DNA of 64,000 nt from Corylus avellana (GCF_901000735.1 NC_081548.1:6327364-6391363); one strand, 5' to 3'; shown: positions 36,019 through 48,251, numbered from the stretch's first letter. Numbers and translations are program-made. Notes: a model not told the origin generated them from the sequence alone.

Positions 36019-37626
36019 TTCATGCCCTTGGATTTGAAGATTTTTCCACTTGTATTGGAGTTTTGTTGTCGTAGGATATTTTGTATTATTAATTCTTTCA
36101 TTTGTTTATGTAAGGATTACTTCATTTATATTTGTTTACATTTATGCCTCAATGTAATTACAATCCTGAGTCAAGCTAATGTTTCAAGTTGATGAATTTG
36201 TAAACTTTTTTTTTTTTGTTTTGTTAATATCCTTTTAAATCCAGTGTATCATCCAATTCATAAATTAATTGTTCTTCTACTGACTTTTACTGATGCACTT
36301 CCAGCTTTTCATATTGAAACAATAGGAAGTGATTGTTCTCCTGTTCATTGAAGCTCTCTGTATTTGTAGGAGGATCAGAGGATGTTGTTGCCAAAGGTTA
36401 GATCCTATATATATACCCTCTTTTATCTTCTTTGGCTTTTTCATTTTTTATTTTTTGCCTAGGCCTTAATCTTCTTATCAACCAATAGATAACATATCAT
36501 ATATACACACATTGTACTACCCTCAAGAAGTTTTATAAGACGGAATATTGATCTCTTGAAACAACTGTATTTGCATATAGTTCATTGTCTGTTCTTTTCA
36601 TATAAGCAATTACATCAAAGAGTGGGAAAAGATCAAAATGTTAGATAGGTGCAGAATAGTAACAAAAATCGCACCATCTTCCTGTTTTTTTACATATTAC
36701 CTACAATTCTGAATAAATAAATAAATAAAGGAGTGAATAGATTTTTTCACTAATTAATGAAAAATATTGATCAAATTTTAAGTGAACAATTAAAAGAGCA
36801 ACAATAGTCCTTTTTTGTATAGCCATGCTCTGAAGCTTCAACATCTCTTTATGGCTCATCAAAGAATTAGAGATCAATGGAGACACAAATGTTATCTTTG
36901 CTATTTGAAAATGCAGACATAAAGGCAATAACAATCCATAATCACAACCTCAGAAACAATGACTTTTGTATCATTTATATTGCTGTGATTACCATCTCTA
37001 CAAAAAGTAAGAGCACTAGAGAGCTGCAGTGTTAATGAGTGCCATATCCCTACTAGCAATACCAATGTAAGAGAAAAAAAAATAGATCTCTTTCTGAAGG
37101 CTATACATTTTCTCACAAAGATTTCATCAAACACATGACGGGATAGCTTGAACATTCACAACCAGCAGCAACTCAAATCAAACACATTGTACTGGTTCTT
37201 TTGGCACCTAAATGCTGCAGCAAAAACAAATTCGAGAATTTTAACAAACAAAACCAGCTACACACAAAGGGGAAAAGAAAAAAATCCATTCTTGTCTATG
37301 GATCTGAAGGTGGGGTCAATTCCATAGATTGTGGCAAGGGTGTCGATGATTGTTGATGAGGAAGAAATCCCTGGCAAACGAAAAAGCTTTAAAGACGTTT
37401 TCTTTTGTTCAGAGAAACAGGGAAACAAATCCATCAACGCATGCCAATGTCACGTCCTGCAGAGAAAAGTCATTCCATATCAGCGTTTTTTTTTTTTTTT
37501 TTTCGTTTTATATGAGATAATTTATATACTTTACTTGTTAATTTTATATTTTATATAATATAATTTATATTTGTACTTTACTTAATACGTGTTAACGTTA
37601 AGTATATGATGTATATCATTTACTAA
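36019..37626. other. 3' flank of NAC copy B
   Basis: It holds the 3' UTR-like sequence, the 27-nt exon-like block (36370-36396) and a shortened anonymous minus-strand block (36701-37420). It ends in a poly-T run near 37500, where homology to unit 1 stops. No intact gene. Confidence 0.6.
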
Positions 37627-38418
37627 GGGTGCGTTTGGGAGTGCGATTTCAAAAAAATAATCTGCGATTTTAAACCAAATCGCAATTTTAGGGTGTTTGG
37701 GATTGCGATTTTAAAAACGCAAATTTTAAAATCGCAAAAAAATCTGCGTTTTCCATAAAATTTGATTAAGAGTTAACATTGAAAAAAGTCTTGAATTCAC
37801 ACCAAAAACAAAATCGCGATTTCTAAAAAAAAGTTATTTTGTGCAATAGTTACCTTTTTTTTAGCGGGAATGAAAAAAATACCAATAATACCCACCTAAA
37901 ATATATTAAAACCCTTTTTTCTCTTTTTTTTTTCTTCCTCTGTCTCGTTCATCCTTTCTCCGTCCAGTAGCAGTGTGCGTCGCTGTTGTTCATCTCTCCG
38001 CCTCTCTACCAGGTAATAATCTCACCTTAATATTTTCTTCCTCTCTATATAACTTCTTTACTTTTGTAAAACTTTCCACTGTTTATATATGTGGTTTGTA
38101 TGATTACTGTGCCTTTTTATATATGTGTTGCATTCTCTTCTCTATTTTTCCCACCAAACAAACAGAGATGGAGCAAATAATTCTGTCAAAATTCACATAC
38201 AACACACATCCCACAAAAAAATAAAAAAAAATAAAAAATATATGGGTATTGCTAGTTTGTGATATTGGGTATTGCCCGTTTGTGATATATATAACACGCA
38301 TCCCACCAAAAAAAAAATGGGTATTGCCAGTTTGTGATATATATATACCGTCTACTTTTTCTATGTATAAATGGAGGGACCTCTCTCTCCATCTCTCAGG
38401 TGTTACACACATCCCACA

Positions 38419-38500
38419 NNNNNNNNNNNNNNNNNNNNNNNNNNNNNNNNNNNNNNNNNNNNNNNNNNNNNNNNNNNNNNNNNNNNNNNNNNNNNNNNNN
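38419..38500. other. Assembly gap of 82 N
   Basis: 82 unknown bases inside the Harbinger element, directly followed by a long AT microsatellite (38501-38540). The odd length suggests a sized gap at a hard-to-assemble repeat. Confidence 0.98.
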
Positions 38501-38543
<43 letters not shown>

Positions 38544-38997
38544 GGGTAATAAACAGTGATATTTTGTGATTTTTTTTATTTTAATTTTTTTATTGTGCAG
38601 TGCACATAGAGACCGGAGTATTTTTCTGGATTATTGTGCACTGATTATTGTGCAGTGCACAGTGATCCGTTACTGTGCATTGCACAGTAACAATTTTAAA
38701 TAATGACTTTTTAATTTTTTTTTTAGTGCTGTTTCGTTTCAATGTTGGCATCAACTCCACATGTCCATATATGAAATATAGTGAAGGAAAAATTCAAACA
38801 TTATTTATATATTAAAGAAACATGTGGCACCGTATAAGCTAAAAAATGACAAAAGTAAAGACTAAAATAAAGCTTTAATGGTTTATATATAGTTGAATGC
38901 TATACTTTTATGTTAATAATTCTTTTGGCTTTTATTGGTATATGAGATGGTTAATATATTAGTGTCTTACTAGATTTCTAAAATTATAATTTTGTAG

Positions 38998-39498
38998 ATG
39001 GATAAACAAAATACGATATCCAATCCTAAACCTGAATCAAAACAAAGTAACTCAGATGCTAGAGCTCTTTGGACATCACAATTTACTACAATCTTTTGTG
39101 AACTCTGTGTGGATGAGGTGTTTCAAGGTAATCGACCAAATACCCACTTTACAAAACATGGGATAGAGGAGAGGTTTAACTATGTTCACTCATCACTTAG
39201 AAGTGTTATAAAGCGAACTTTTGGTGTGTGGAAGAATAGGTGGCATATTTTAAGGCAAATGCCATCTTATGATATTAACGACCAAATGCTCATTGTGGTT
39301 GCTACCGCGGTCCTTCATAATTTTATTAGAATACATGACAGAAAGGATAAGGGGTTTAAGTGGGATAAAGATAACTTCGATAATGATGATGATGATGATG
39401 ATGTAAGGAGTAACAGTCAGGAAAACATTGACAATATACATGACGAGGAGATGAAAGTGGTTCGTGACAATATAGCCCGATCCGTTTGTGGGTTGTAA
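38998..39498 (+). CDS. Harbinger fusion ORF: Myb/SANT-like N-terminus joined to transposase C-terminus
   Basis: The ORF is 166 codons, intact from ATG to TAA, within the Harbinger element. Residues 1 to about 55 include 'ARALWTSQFTTIFCELCVDE' and 'GNRPNTHFTKHG', the start of the Myb/SANT-like DNA-binding protein that PIF/Harbinger elements encode as a separate ORF. From about residue 57, 'EERFNYVHSSLRSVIKRTFG', 'VWKNRWHIL' and 'VVATAVLHNFIRIH' match the C-terminal part of the DDE transposase. The tail is Asp-rich (seven consecutive Asp codons). The intervening parts of both genes are missing, so an internal deletion appears to have fused them in frame. The DDE catalytic core is mostly absent, so no transposase activity is expected. 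Expression is unknown. Confidence 0.75.
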   Translation: MDKQNTISNPKPESKQSNSDARALWTSQFTTIFCELCVDEVFQGNRPNTHFTKHGIEERFNYVHSSLRSVIKRTFGVWKNRWHILRQMPSYDINDQMLIVVATAVLHNFIRIHDRKDKGFKWDKDNFDNDDDDDDVRSNSQENIDNIHDEEMKVVRDNIARSVCGL

Positions 39499-40394
39499 AC
39501 AGTGCTTTGTTATTTATGTTTTAGGCTAATTTTTAATGTCCTTTAAGTTTTTTTTGGTGATTTATCAAGTACTAATTTAAATTATTGGTGAATTATGTAA
39601 CAGTTAAATTTGATAAACATTATTAGTTTAATTTGATGGATTGTTCTTGTATTTTTTATTATATGTCTGTTTGGAATATGTTTCAAGAAAAAAAAAATAC
39701 AAAAACAAAAAAGCATGTAGAAACAAGTAATATAGCAATATATAATTGCCTAAGTAGAAAACTCAAAGTTAATGTCAAATTATAAGTCATACTTTTGTTT
39801 GCATAGGTGTTAAAAATGGAGGCTTATAGACAATGTTAGTTATTTTATTGTTATAAAGAAATGTCCTTATTGGTAATTTGGTCATGAAACCGCAATTATA
39901 TGCTAATGTTATCCAAACACTCATTTGATAAAAAAAGTACTTTTTAGCATGTTTTACCAAACACCTGTGCGATTTTAAAAAGTAGCGATTTTAAAAACGC
40001 AATTTTTAAAAACGCAATTTTTAAAATCGCACTTATTGAAATCGCACTCCCAAACGGGCCCTAAGTAGTCTAAGTTAGTAAATTATTAATTTTGAATGAT
40101 AAATATTAAATTGTTAATACTTATGATTATATTTAAAGTAAGATTCTAAAGTATAAATAAACACATTATTGATTTTAATTTTTAATATTATTATAGTAAT
40201 AGCTTAATTTTAGATTACATGAATCACTTTGTAATATATCTAATGATAATACATTAATACGTAGATCATATGATAATTATATAATTTATATGGTATTATC
40301 TATCAAATAAATAAATAACTAAATAAGAAGTAATGAAGTATCAAATATGAATCATATGATAAATTGATAATATAGATATAAATATATATCTAAA

Positions 40395-40570
40395 GAGCCA
40401 TAAATGGGTCGGTTTGAGCAAACTTTGAGCCGAGCTAACGAGCCATAAATGAGCCGGGTGGATTGGGTTCACGAGCCCTAATCGAGTCGGATGAGCCGGG
40501 CTAATCAAGTGTTAAACGAGTCGAGCGAATAGGGCTAATCGAGCCATAAATAGGTCAAGCTCACGAGCTA
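40395..40570. repeat. Imperfect GAGCC(G/A)-rich repeat block (left copy)
   Basis: Many imperfect copies of 'gagccataaat', 'gagccgggct' and 'cgagtcg' within 175 bp. Such 'gagccgagc' strings occur in some plant transposon families. The duplicate lies at 55568-55743. Confidence 0.6.
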
Positions 40571-40832
40571 TGTGGATTAGATGTAAAATTAATTCACATT
40601 TAATTTTACATTTAATCCATGTGAATTACATGGATTAATTTTACATTTATCCAAAATTTTACATATATATATATATATATATATAAATCTATTGTTGCTA
40701 GAAGTCTAGAGGTATAAGGTACACGTCATCATTGATTGAAATAGTATTTTTTTTGTTTTTTTTGTTTTTTGAGTAGGATTGAAATAGTAATTAGTGTTTG
40801 ATTCAAACTCAACTAATGCTCTTTGAAACTTG

Positions 40833-40840
40833 TATAAATA
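40833..40840 (+). promoter_or_regulatory. TATA box of NAC copy C
   Basis: TATAAATA, 143 bp before the ATG, in a stretch ('gaaacttgtataaatacat') shared by all NAC copies. Position and sequence fit a plant TATA box; there is no transcript evidence. Confidence 0.55.
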
Positions 40841-40901
40841 CATCCTCGATTGACTATTTTCACATTACCATACTTTTCACATCGATCAACAGAAAGATAA
40901 C

Positions 40902-40909
40902 TGACGTCA
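40902..40909 (+). promoter_or_regulatory. TGACGTCA palindrome in the NAC leader
   Basis: An 8-bp CRE/as-1-like palindrome, a known bZIP-type binding core. It is also at 26245-26252 (copy A) and 56075-56082 (copy E), and lost in copies B and D. It lies downstream of the TATA box, so a regulatory role is only a guess. Confidence 0.3.
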
Positions 40910-40982
40910 ACGTCTTTGGTCTTGCAGCATCATCGCCGGCTGATCACCCTTTTTGTTGTACGTTTTTTCTGAAAGTGTTGAA

Positions 40983-42042
40983 ATGGGATTTCAAATGCCG
41001 GTAGGATTTCGATTTCACCCGACTGTTGAAGAGATTTTTATGTTTCTTCGAATGAAGGTGAATGGAGAGACGTTGCCTCACGACGAGGTGGGTGAGTTTG
41101 ATATCTATGGGAACCGGGAGCCATGGATTATATTCGATCCCACGGTGAAAAAACAATTCTTCGTCTTTACGAAGTTGAAGAAGAAGAGCAAGTCAAGGAG
41201 GGATAGAGTTGTTGGGTGTGGCACTTGGAAGATCGAACACACTCAAGAAATTCGTGATCTTAAAAACAACAAACTCATTGGAATCAAGAAATCTTTTGTC
41301 TTCAAATATACAAAGAACAAGGCCAAAGGTACTAACCGCAATGGCCACTGGATCATGAAGGAGTTTTCTTGTCGAGACTACTCAAAGGTGGAAGATGTAA
41401 GTATATATATAATCCCAATCTCTCGTGAATTTCCTTTTTCTTTAAATTTGAGATTCTTAAATTCATAAATCTCAGGGTTCTTAGGGTCTAAAATAAGTCA
41501 TGTTTATTAAACCTATGTTTTTAGCTTCCTCGATCATTAAATTTCGGATTTATGAATTTAAGAATAGAAAATTCTAGGGGATATCAATCCGTTTTTATTT
41601 GGTTTGTTATATTTAATTAGATTTATTAATAACTTTTTTTTGTGTGTATCTTGCATGCATACAGTTTGATGAGTACGTCATTTGTAAAATCAGAAACAAA
41701 GACTTGGATAAAATGAAATATCCAATTAGAAACTTTCAACACCATGCCCAACCATCCAATAATCAACAAGTTGCAGTCGTGGAGCCCAACGAAATACACC
41801 AAAACAATGGTGAGATCAAGAGAAATTTGAGCCCTGGAGAAGAAAATATTGTTGCCCAGCAGACGTACCCTATTGCTGCTGTGCCTGTGTCATCATCTTC
41901 AGCAGAATTTTACGCAACAACATCTCCACCATTACTTACGGTGTTTGAAGATGATGAGTTTCGTGCAATTTATGATGAGATTAGTGAAATTTGTGATGAT
42001 CAACAACCCCCCACGTATACGTGCGATGGTGCTAGCAGCTAG
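40983..42042 (+). CDS. NAC-domain transcription factor copy C, two exons, intact
   Basis: NAC transcription factors bind DNA as dimers in the nucleus. Exons are 40983-41396 (138 codons, GTAAGT donor) and 41665-42042 (TTGCATGCATACAG acceptor), giving 263 aa. Subdomain A is 'MPVGFRFHPTVEEIFMFL', B 'GEFDIYGNREPWIIFD', C 'FFVFTKLKKKSKSRRDRVVG', D 'IGIKKSFVFKYTKNK'. E is split by the intron: 'GHWIMKEFSCRDYSKVED' then 'FDEYVICKIRNKD'. The usual TDEEL of subdomain A is TVEEI here, a divergence shared by the array. The C-terminal 100 residues are polar, ending in an acidic 'FEDDEFRAIYDEISEI' stretch that could be an activation region. I chose the ATG at 40983 because all copies share it; an in-frame ATG ten codons upstream (40953) exists only here. 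It is the only unbroken copy in the window. The specific NAC subgroup is not assigned. Confidence 0.85.
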
Positions 42043-44596
42043 CTCATGCCCTTGGATTTGAAGATTTTTCCACTTGTATTGGAGTTTTGGTGTCGTAGGA
42101 TATTTTGTATTATTAATTATTTCATTTGTTCATGTAAGGATTACTTCATTTATATTTGTTTACATTTATGCCTCAATGTAATTACAATCCTGAGTCAAGC
42201 TAATGTTTCAAGTTGATGAATTTGTAAACCACCTAAGGTTTTTTTTATTTTTTTTTTATTTTTTTATTTTTTTAATATCCTTTTAAATCCAGTGTATCAT
42301 CCAATTCATAAATTAATTGTTCTTCTACTGACTTTTACTGATGCACTTCCAGCTTTTCATATTGAAACAATAGGAAGTGATTGTTCTGCTGTTCATTGAA
42401 GTTCTCTGTGTTTGTAGGAGGATCAGAGGATGTTGTTGCCAAAGGTTAGATCCTATATATATACCCTCTTTTATCTTCTTTGGCTTTTTCATTTTTTATT
42501 TTTTGCCTAGGCCATAATCTTCTTATCAACCAATAGATAACATATCATATATACACACATTGTACTACACAAAGTTCTGGTGTACTACCCTCGAGAAGTT
42601 TTATAAGACGGATTGATCTATTGAAACAACTGTATATGCATATAGTTGATTGTTTGTTGCTTTCAGATAAGCGATTACATATCAAAGAGTGGGAAAAGAT
42701 CAAAATGTTACATAGGTGCAGAACAGTAACAAAAATCGCACCATCTTTCTGTTCTTTACATATTACCTACAATTCTGAATAAATAAATAAATAAAGGAGT
42801 GAATACATTCTTTCACTAATGAACAATATTGATCAAATTTTAAGTGAACAATTAAAAGAGCAACAATAGTCCTTTCTTGTATGGCCACGCCCTGAAGCTT
42901 CAACATCTCTTTATGGCTCCTGATCATACATATCAAACAATTAGAGATCAATGGAGACACAAATGTTATCTTTGCTATTTGGAAATGCAGACATAAATGC
43001 AATAACAATCCGGAATTACAACCTCAGAAGCAATGACTTTTGTATAATTTATATTGCTGTGATTACCATCTCTACAAAAAGTAAGAACACTAGAGAGCTG
43101 CAGTGTCAATGAGTGCCATATCCCTACTAGCAATACCAATGTGAGAGAGGAAAAAAAATAGATCTCTTTCTGAAGGCTATACATTTTCTCACAAAGATTT
43201 CATCAAACACATGGGATAGCTTGAACATTCACAACCAGCAGCAACTCAAATCAAACACATTGTACTGGTTCTTTTGGCACCTAAATGCTGCAGCAAAAAC
43301 AAATTCGAGAATGTTAACAAACAGAACCAACTACACACAAAGGGGAAAAGACAAAAAGGAAAAAGAAAATTATAAACAGCTGAGAAAACAAATTTCAGGT
43401 TTGCTTTTATTCTCTTTTCTCTTTTTTCAATGGGGTTAATGGAGCAAAGCTTAGTATTTACCGCTAATCTACAAGAGTCCAGTTCGGCCGCTTACCAAAT
43501 TGCAGCCATTTTCCATTTCTTTCCTCCATTTTTTTTTTCCAAAACTTAAAAAAAAGAAATTTCAAAGTCCAAATTTCACAATGTCTTTCAATTGAGCACC
43601 CATTCTTGTCTATGGATCTGAAGGTGGGGTCAATTTCATAGATTGTGGCAAGGGTGTCGATGATTGTTGATGAGGAAGAAATCCCTGGCAAACGAAAAGC
43701 TTTAAAGACGTTTTCTTTTGTTCAGAGAAACAGGGAAACAAATCCATCAACGCATGCCAACGTCACGTCCTGCAGAGAAAGATCATTCCATATCAGCATT
43801 CTTTTTTTTTTTTTCTTTTCTTTTAATATGATGTTCACTGCCGTGTCAGTGTGTAGTGTAAGCCTCCCTTTGTAATTCTCTGTGTAACCGTAGCATTTCT
43901 CTTCATATAAAGAGAGTGATCTGGGTTGCTACTTGCACGATTTTTTAGAGATTTTTTGCATCTTTTCTCATCCCTACAGCCACAGTCACATCTAGCCATT
44001 ACCGCTGACAGGATTGTTTTTTATCATCAAGAGATTTCCCAACTCCACTGTCGATTATTCCAGCATGATGACCATGTGACAGAATGGAGACCCGCGGCTG
44101 AACATTTGACTAGTGCAAGATGGCAGCACTTGGAGAACTCAAGGAATAGGTGAAAAACTACAATTTTTTTTATAGGGCTGATGAAAAATGTAAACGACAG
44201 GTCACTTTAGAGGACTAGTGAAAACAACAGGTCATCGTAGGGAGTTTTGATCCTATGTACCTACGCTGTCAATAAGAATATAAGATACTTTATTATGTAC
44301 AATATTTAGTCATCTACTTTCGAGCTATTTGACATTTTATTTTTGAGCCTATTTGTTGCGTATTGGAGCTAGGGTTTGGCTTGGGTCCAATTTAGTCCCT
44401 TAGGATTGGGATATGCGTCCCAAAATAGAACAAAAAGGGGCATGTGACTGACTCCCAATGGATCTAATTCCAACTGAAATTCCCGAATCCTTTGTTGCTA
44501 TTTGGTTGCTGTTTGTATCTCATCACAAGACCTCAAAAAATGATAAAAGGGGATAGAAAGTCAAATGACCTCCTCCAGCGAAAACCCAACACTCCA
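42043..44596. other. 3' flank of NAC copy C
   Basis: It contains the 3' UTR-like region, the 27-nt exon-like block (42418-42444), the anonymous minus-strand block (42763-43760) and non-coding DNA. No intact gene. Confidence 0.55.
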
Positions 44597-46839
44597 AATC
44601 ACAATAGTGAAGTTAGATGGGCTCCACTGGTCATGGTCTAAAATGTTATATATTAAGAGTAAAATAAAAATGAGACATTTGAATGGTTAAGATTAAGAAC
44701 TAGAACCGGAGCATCCTACTTATGATAAATAGAAAGCAAAAGGTTATACAATATGTCTTGGTTGTTAGATGCAATGAAACCAAAGATTACTTGGAGGTAT
44801 CTATTTCTACGTACTGCAAAGGAGATTTATGATGCAGCATTTCAGACTTATTAATAAATGGATTATATGGCATAGCTGTATGAATTGAAGCCTAAGATTC
44901 ATGGAAAGACTAAGCACAAATAGTCTGTAGCAACATACTTCCATAATCTTTGTGGTTTGTGGTAGAAAGCTCCAAAACTTTCAGACTAAGAGTACAATAA
45001 ATGCAATATAACTCCAAAAACTAATGGAACATGACCCCATTTTTGAGTTTCTTCTTATGTTGAACTCGAAATATGATCGTGTTCAAGTTTAGGTTTTGGG
45101 AAAAGAGCATTTTCCTTCTCTTAGAGAAATTTTTGCTTATGTTCTGAATGAGGGGAGTAGGAGAGGTGCTATGCACCCTTCTTCTTCACAGGAGTCTTCA
45201 TCACTTGCTATGGCGTTATAGCAATATGCAGGCAAGTTGATGGATACCATTTCCAATGAGAAAGAGATTGTTTTGTGATCATTGTAATATACCATCACTT
45301 AAAAGAATTTATTGAAAAATAAATGACGATCTTACTCGAGGTAGAGGAGGCCGTTTAGCCCTGTATTCACCACACTTCTGAAGTGAGACCTATTTCTCCC
45401 ACTTTTGCTCTCGATTCTTTTACTTCAGACACTCCGACACTCGCTAAGTAAAGGTTGAAATGTTTTGTTGCTTTATGTCTCAACTGAAAACACCCATTAC
45501 AATATCCTATGTTTTGCTCATTCAGGTAATTTAGCTCTCTTTGAATGCATCCTCCACCAACTCAAATGATCATTGCATTATTGATTCAAGAGCCTCAGAT
45601 CACATTATTGGTTTATCTACTCTACTTTTTCCTACACTTTGTTCAAGGAGGGAAAAAGTTAGGATAGCTGATAATTCCTTCTCATATACGCTTGACAAAG
45701 GTTCAACTTCTACTACTCCTATGTCTCTTCATCTATTTTACACATACCTAATTTGGTAACCAATCTTCTTTTTATTGCACTCATTACCAAGGACTAAAAG
45801 TTGCAGAGTACTCTTTTACACTTATTATTGTCTATTTCAAGAGCTAGAATGTTACGTGATTGAGTAACCAATCTCGTAATTCTTTGATCAACAGGGAAAG
45901 AAGCCGGATCTTACTTCTTATTCTTTCCTATGATTGCTAATGGGTGCTAATTGTGTGAGAATTAGCAATAGGAAATTAGAGGATTCCTGAACCTCGTAAC
46001 AAACGTGAAGTTTGAGATAAAATTATGCGTACCTTTTATTTCTTAGACTGGACTTTAAATAGAAAATTACAAAGCATAAACTTGGAGACTGACTCCAACT
46101 CATCCTTTACGTAGCAGTAGTTTGATAGAGCTTAAGACTTCTATCTCACTACAATGCTAATTCCTAGCTCTACTGTAATTGAAATAAGAATTGGATAATA
46201 ATGGAATTGAAATAAACAAATAGATAATACTGCAGCACGCTTTATCTCTTGACCTTGCATTCTCATAACATAGTATGATGGATGGTCTTTATTATCTGAA
46301 TTCTTAACTCAAGGAGCACATATGGGTCAAGCAAGTTCATCAAGCCACACTTTCTAATAATTTTGTGGAGATGATTTGGCTATGGCATCAGATACTGAGA
46401 TATTCCTCATTTCTTATGTTGTAACAAATATTTCCATCTTTGTTTTCTTATAGTAACGTTTTCTAGTTCAAAATTTTCAATCTTTGTTTTAGCAATGTTT
46501 TCCAACTTCGTTGTGACACATGTAAACTTACAAAACACCATCAATTGTTATTCCTTTCTAGCTTTAATAAAATCCTACACCTTTTGTAGTGCATATTGAT
46601 GTTTGGATCCCTCGTGCTGTTTGTTTATTTGGTTTCGTTGATTTGTTATATTTATTAAGGATTATTCTCGGATCACTTGGGTGTATTTCTTAAAGAATAA
46701 AAATGATGTTTTCTCTTATTTTCAGACATTTCACAAAGTGATTCAAACACTGTTTCATACCTCCATTAAGATTGGTTGTTCCAATAATGGAATATGTTTA
46801 TGATGGTCTTAGTTTGTATTTTAGTGAGCATGGCATTAT
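44597..46839 (+). mobile_element. Degenerate Ty1/copia remnant, unit 2
   Basis: Same gag, protease and integrase traces as the unit 1 remnant. Here the gag part extends through 'FAYVLNEGSRRGAMHPSSSQ' (about 45130-45195), which unit 1 lacks. The protease trace 'CIIDSRASDHIIG' is at about 45577. A 71-bp deletion lies at 46101/46102 relative to the copies in unit 1 and at 61270. Confidence 0.7.
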
Positions 46840-47197
46840 TTTTTTTATAAGTAAACAAATTCATTTAAAGTGCAAGGGGTGCAACCCAAGTACACATGAC
46901 GTATTATGTATACAATAGAAAAACACTCATCAAGATCAAGAACGAGAAAAGAAAGCAAAAAAATATACAAAGCTAGAAATGTTGAAAAGGGCGTAACAAA
47001 GATTTACTCAAACAGTGATTTAAGAAAACACAGTTGTAGCTCCAAACCCTTCCAAGGAAAAGGAGTACCATCATTACATGCAAGAAACCAACTTTAAAAG
47101 CGCAAAGTGGCTCAATCATGTCCTATTACTAGGTCCAAATACATGCAAAGATTGATGCGAGAAGCAACATTCAAGTTAACCGATGCCATGATATTTT

Positions 47198-47702
47198 ATG
47201 AATAGTAGCAGTAATAACATTGAAGATGATTACCTGAGTATGTTGTTGAGCCATGAACCTGCGGTTTTACAGTTATCTAGCCGGCAAACTTTAGCTCTCT
47301 TAAATAATAAGTATCACTCCACTATTATGGTGAACTTAGGCAAGATGTACTCCAGCAATCCCAATAATGTCTTCTGCATATGACAGTGGCCCCTTGTGCC
47401 ATCTAAATCAAATAATAATAATGATCAATCTCAAGACCAAGACCAAGAAAGAAGGGAATCAGTTAGAAACACCAAAACTAACCAGAAGTGGCAGTAAATT
47501 TGCAACTTATTTCAGCAGTCCAAAAAGATTGCCAGGAAGATTAATAAAGATACATACCTGCTGCAAGAATATAAGAAAGTTTCACATTCGCTGCAAGCAA
47601 AAATTGCCATCATCAACCACGGATTCTCAAAGGCAGAAGCTATTACTTGCATGCAAATACCGGCCCTTGCTTTCCAAAATCATTGACTCCACCGTCCTAT
47701 GA
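47198..47702 (+). other. Conserved segment of uncertain nature, unit 2
   Basis: Counterpart of 31918-32422. The plus frame differs at a few residues ('EDDYLSMLLSHEPAVLQLSS'). The same uncertainty applies: retroelement fragment or decayed exons on the minus strand. Confidence 0.3.
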
Positions 47703-47731
47703 TCAAATAAAGCCCATTAAAGATAACAGTC

Positions 47732-48151
47732 TCATTTGTCCTTATTCAAGTACTTTTGATACAGGTCAAATGACATGTCAAACTCCCTCATTTTGCAGTA
47801 CGTCTTAATAAGTATCTTAAATGGAATGTGATCCATTGGTAAACCAGCTTTCTCTATCTTGGAAAAGAGCTCTTCAGCCTCCTTCACATTGCCTCTCATA
47901 CAGTGACCTCTAATTAGTTCAGTGTAAGTTATAATATCAGGGTCATATCCACTTGTCAGCAATTCATCATGTAATTGAAGTGCTAAACGGATGTGCCCTA
48001 AGGTACAAGCAGCACCTATTAACAAATTATAAGTAACAACATCAGGATAAAGGCCACAGAGAATCATCTCCTTCTTAAGAGAATAAGCACCAGCAATGTT
48101 CCCTCCTTTTACTTGTGCATGAACCAGTGCATTATAAGTAAATGTGTTTGG
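47732..48151 (-). CDS. P-class PPR protein, C-terminal part, cut by the gap
   Basis: Pentatricopeptide-repeat proteins bind organellar RNA. The minus strand gives 140 codons of 35-residue repeats such as 'PDVVTYNLLIGAACTLGHIR' and 'PDIITYTELIRGHCMRGNVK', ending 'QKYLNKDK' with TGA. The 5' part is replaced by the N gap at 48152. The sequence matches 62971-63390 almost exactly, including the truncation point, so it is probably the same gene on the other haplotype. The frame is open to the gap edge. Confidence 0.85.
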   Translation of the reverse strand, partial: PNTFTYNALVHAQVKGGNIAGAYSLKKEMILCGLYPDVVTYNLLIGAACTLGHIRLALQLHDELLTSGYDPDIITYTELIRGHCMRGNVKEAEELFSKIEKAGLPMDHIPFKILIKTYCKMREFDMSFDLYQKYLNKDK

Positions 48152-48251
48152 NNNNNNNNNNNNNNNNNNNNNNNNNNNNNNNNNNNNNNNNNNNNNNNNN
48201 NNNNNNNNNNNNNNNNNNNNNNNNNNNNNNNNNNNNNNNNNNNNNNNNNNN
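48152..48251. other. Assembly gap of exactly 100 N
   Basis: A conventional placeholder for a gap of unknown size. The sequence to its left ends inside a PPR gene; the sequence to its right starts inside the copia remnant at the point equivalent to 31066. The two flanks do not join as a natural continuation. Confidence 0.99.

Larger units (their letters stand above)
37627..40061. mobile_element. PIF/Harbinger-type DNA transposon, non-autonomous
   Basis: The 2435-bp element has terminal inverted repeats sharing GTTTGGGAGTGCGATTTC, with GGG at each outer end, and the 3-bp target duplication TAA (37624-37626 and 40062-40064), which is typical of PIF/Harbinger. Subterminal regions carry many copies of 'gcgattttaaaaacgc'-like repeats. 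The near-identical sequence at 55235-55237 shows the empty site with one TAA. The element encodes one 166-codon fusion ORF and includes an 82-N gap next to an AT repeat. It lacks a full transposase. Confidence 0.92.
40065..40982. other. Upstream region of NAC copy C
   Basis: AT-rich DNA with a 'gagcc' repeat block (40395-40570), a palindromic stretch (40571-40650), an AT microsatellite (about 40662-40685) and the NAC promoter-like leader. The corresponding region upstream of copy E is 55238-56157. Confidence 0.6.
31066..48151. repeat. Left member of a 15-17 kb near-identical pair flanking the 100-N gap
   Basis: The first base pairs with 48252 and the last with 63390. The order of all internal features is the same. 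The offset is 17186 at the start, 17588 after the MITE that only the right copy has, and about 15150-15240 after the Harbinger element that only the left copy has. Residual differences are scattered substitutions and small indels (roughly 1% by eye), plus a 71-bp deletion at 46101/46102. Confidence 0.9.

Noticed and set aside
38249..38559. Open frames across the 82-N gap and AT repeat
   Set aside because: They consist of unknown residues and Ile/Tyr repeats from the AT microsatellite.
40395..40570. GAGCC repeat block as a CRISPR-like or satellite array
   Set aside because: Units are irregular in length and spacing, there are no spacers of constant size, and the host is a plant.
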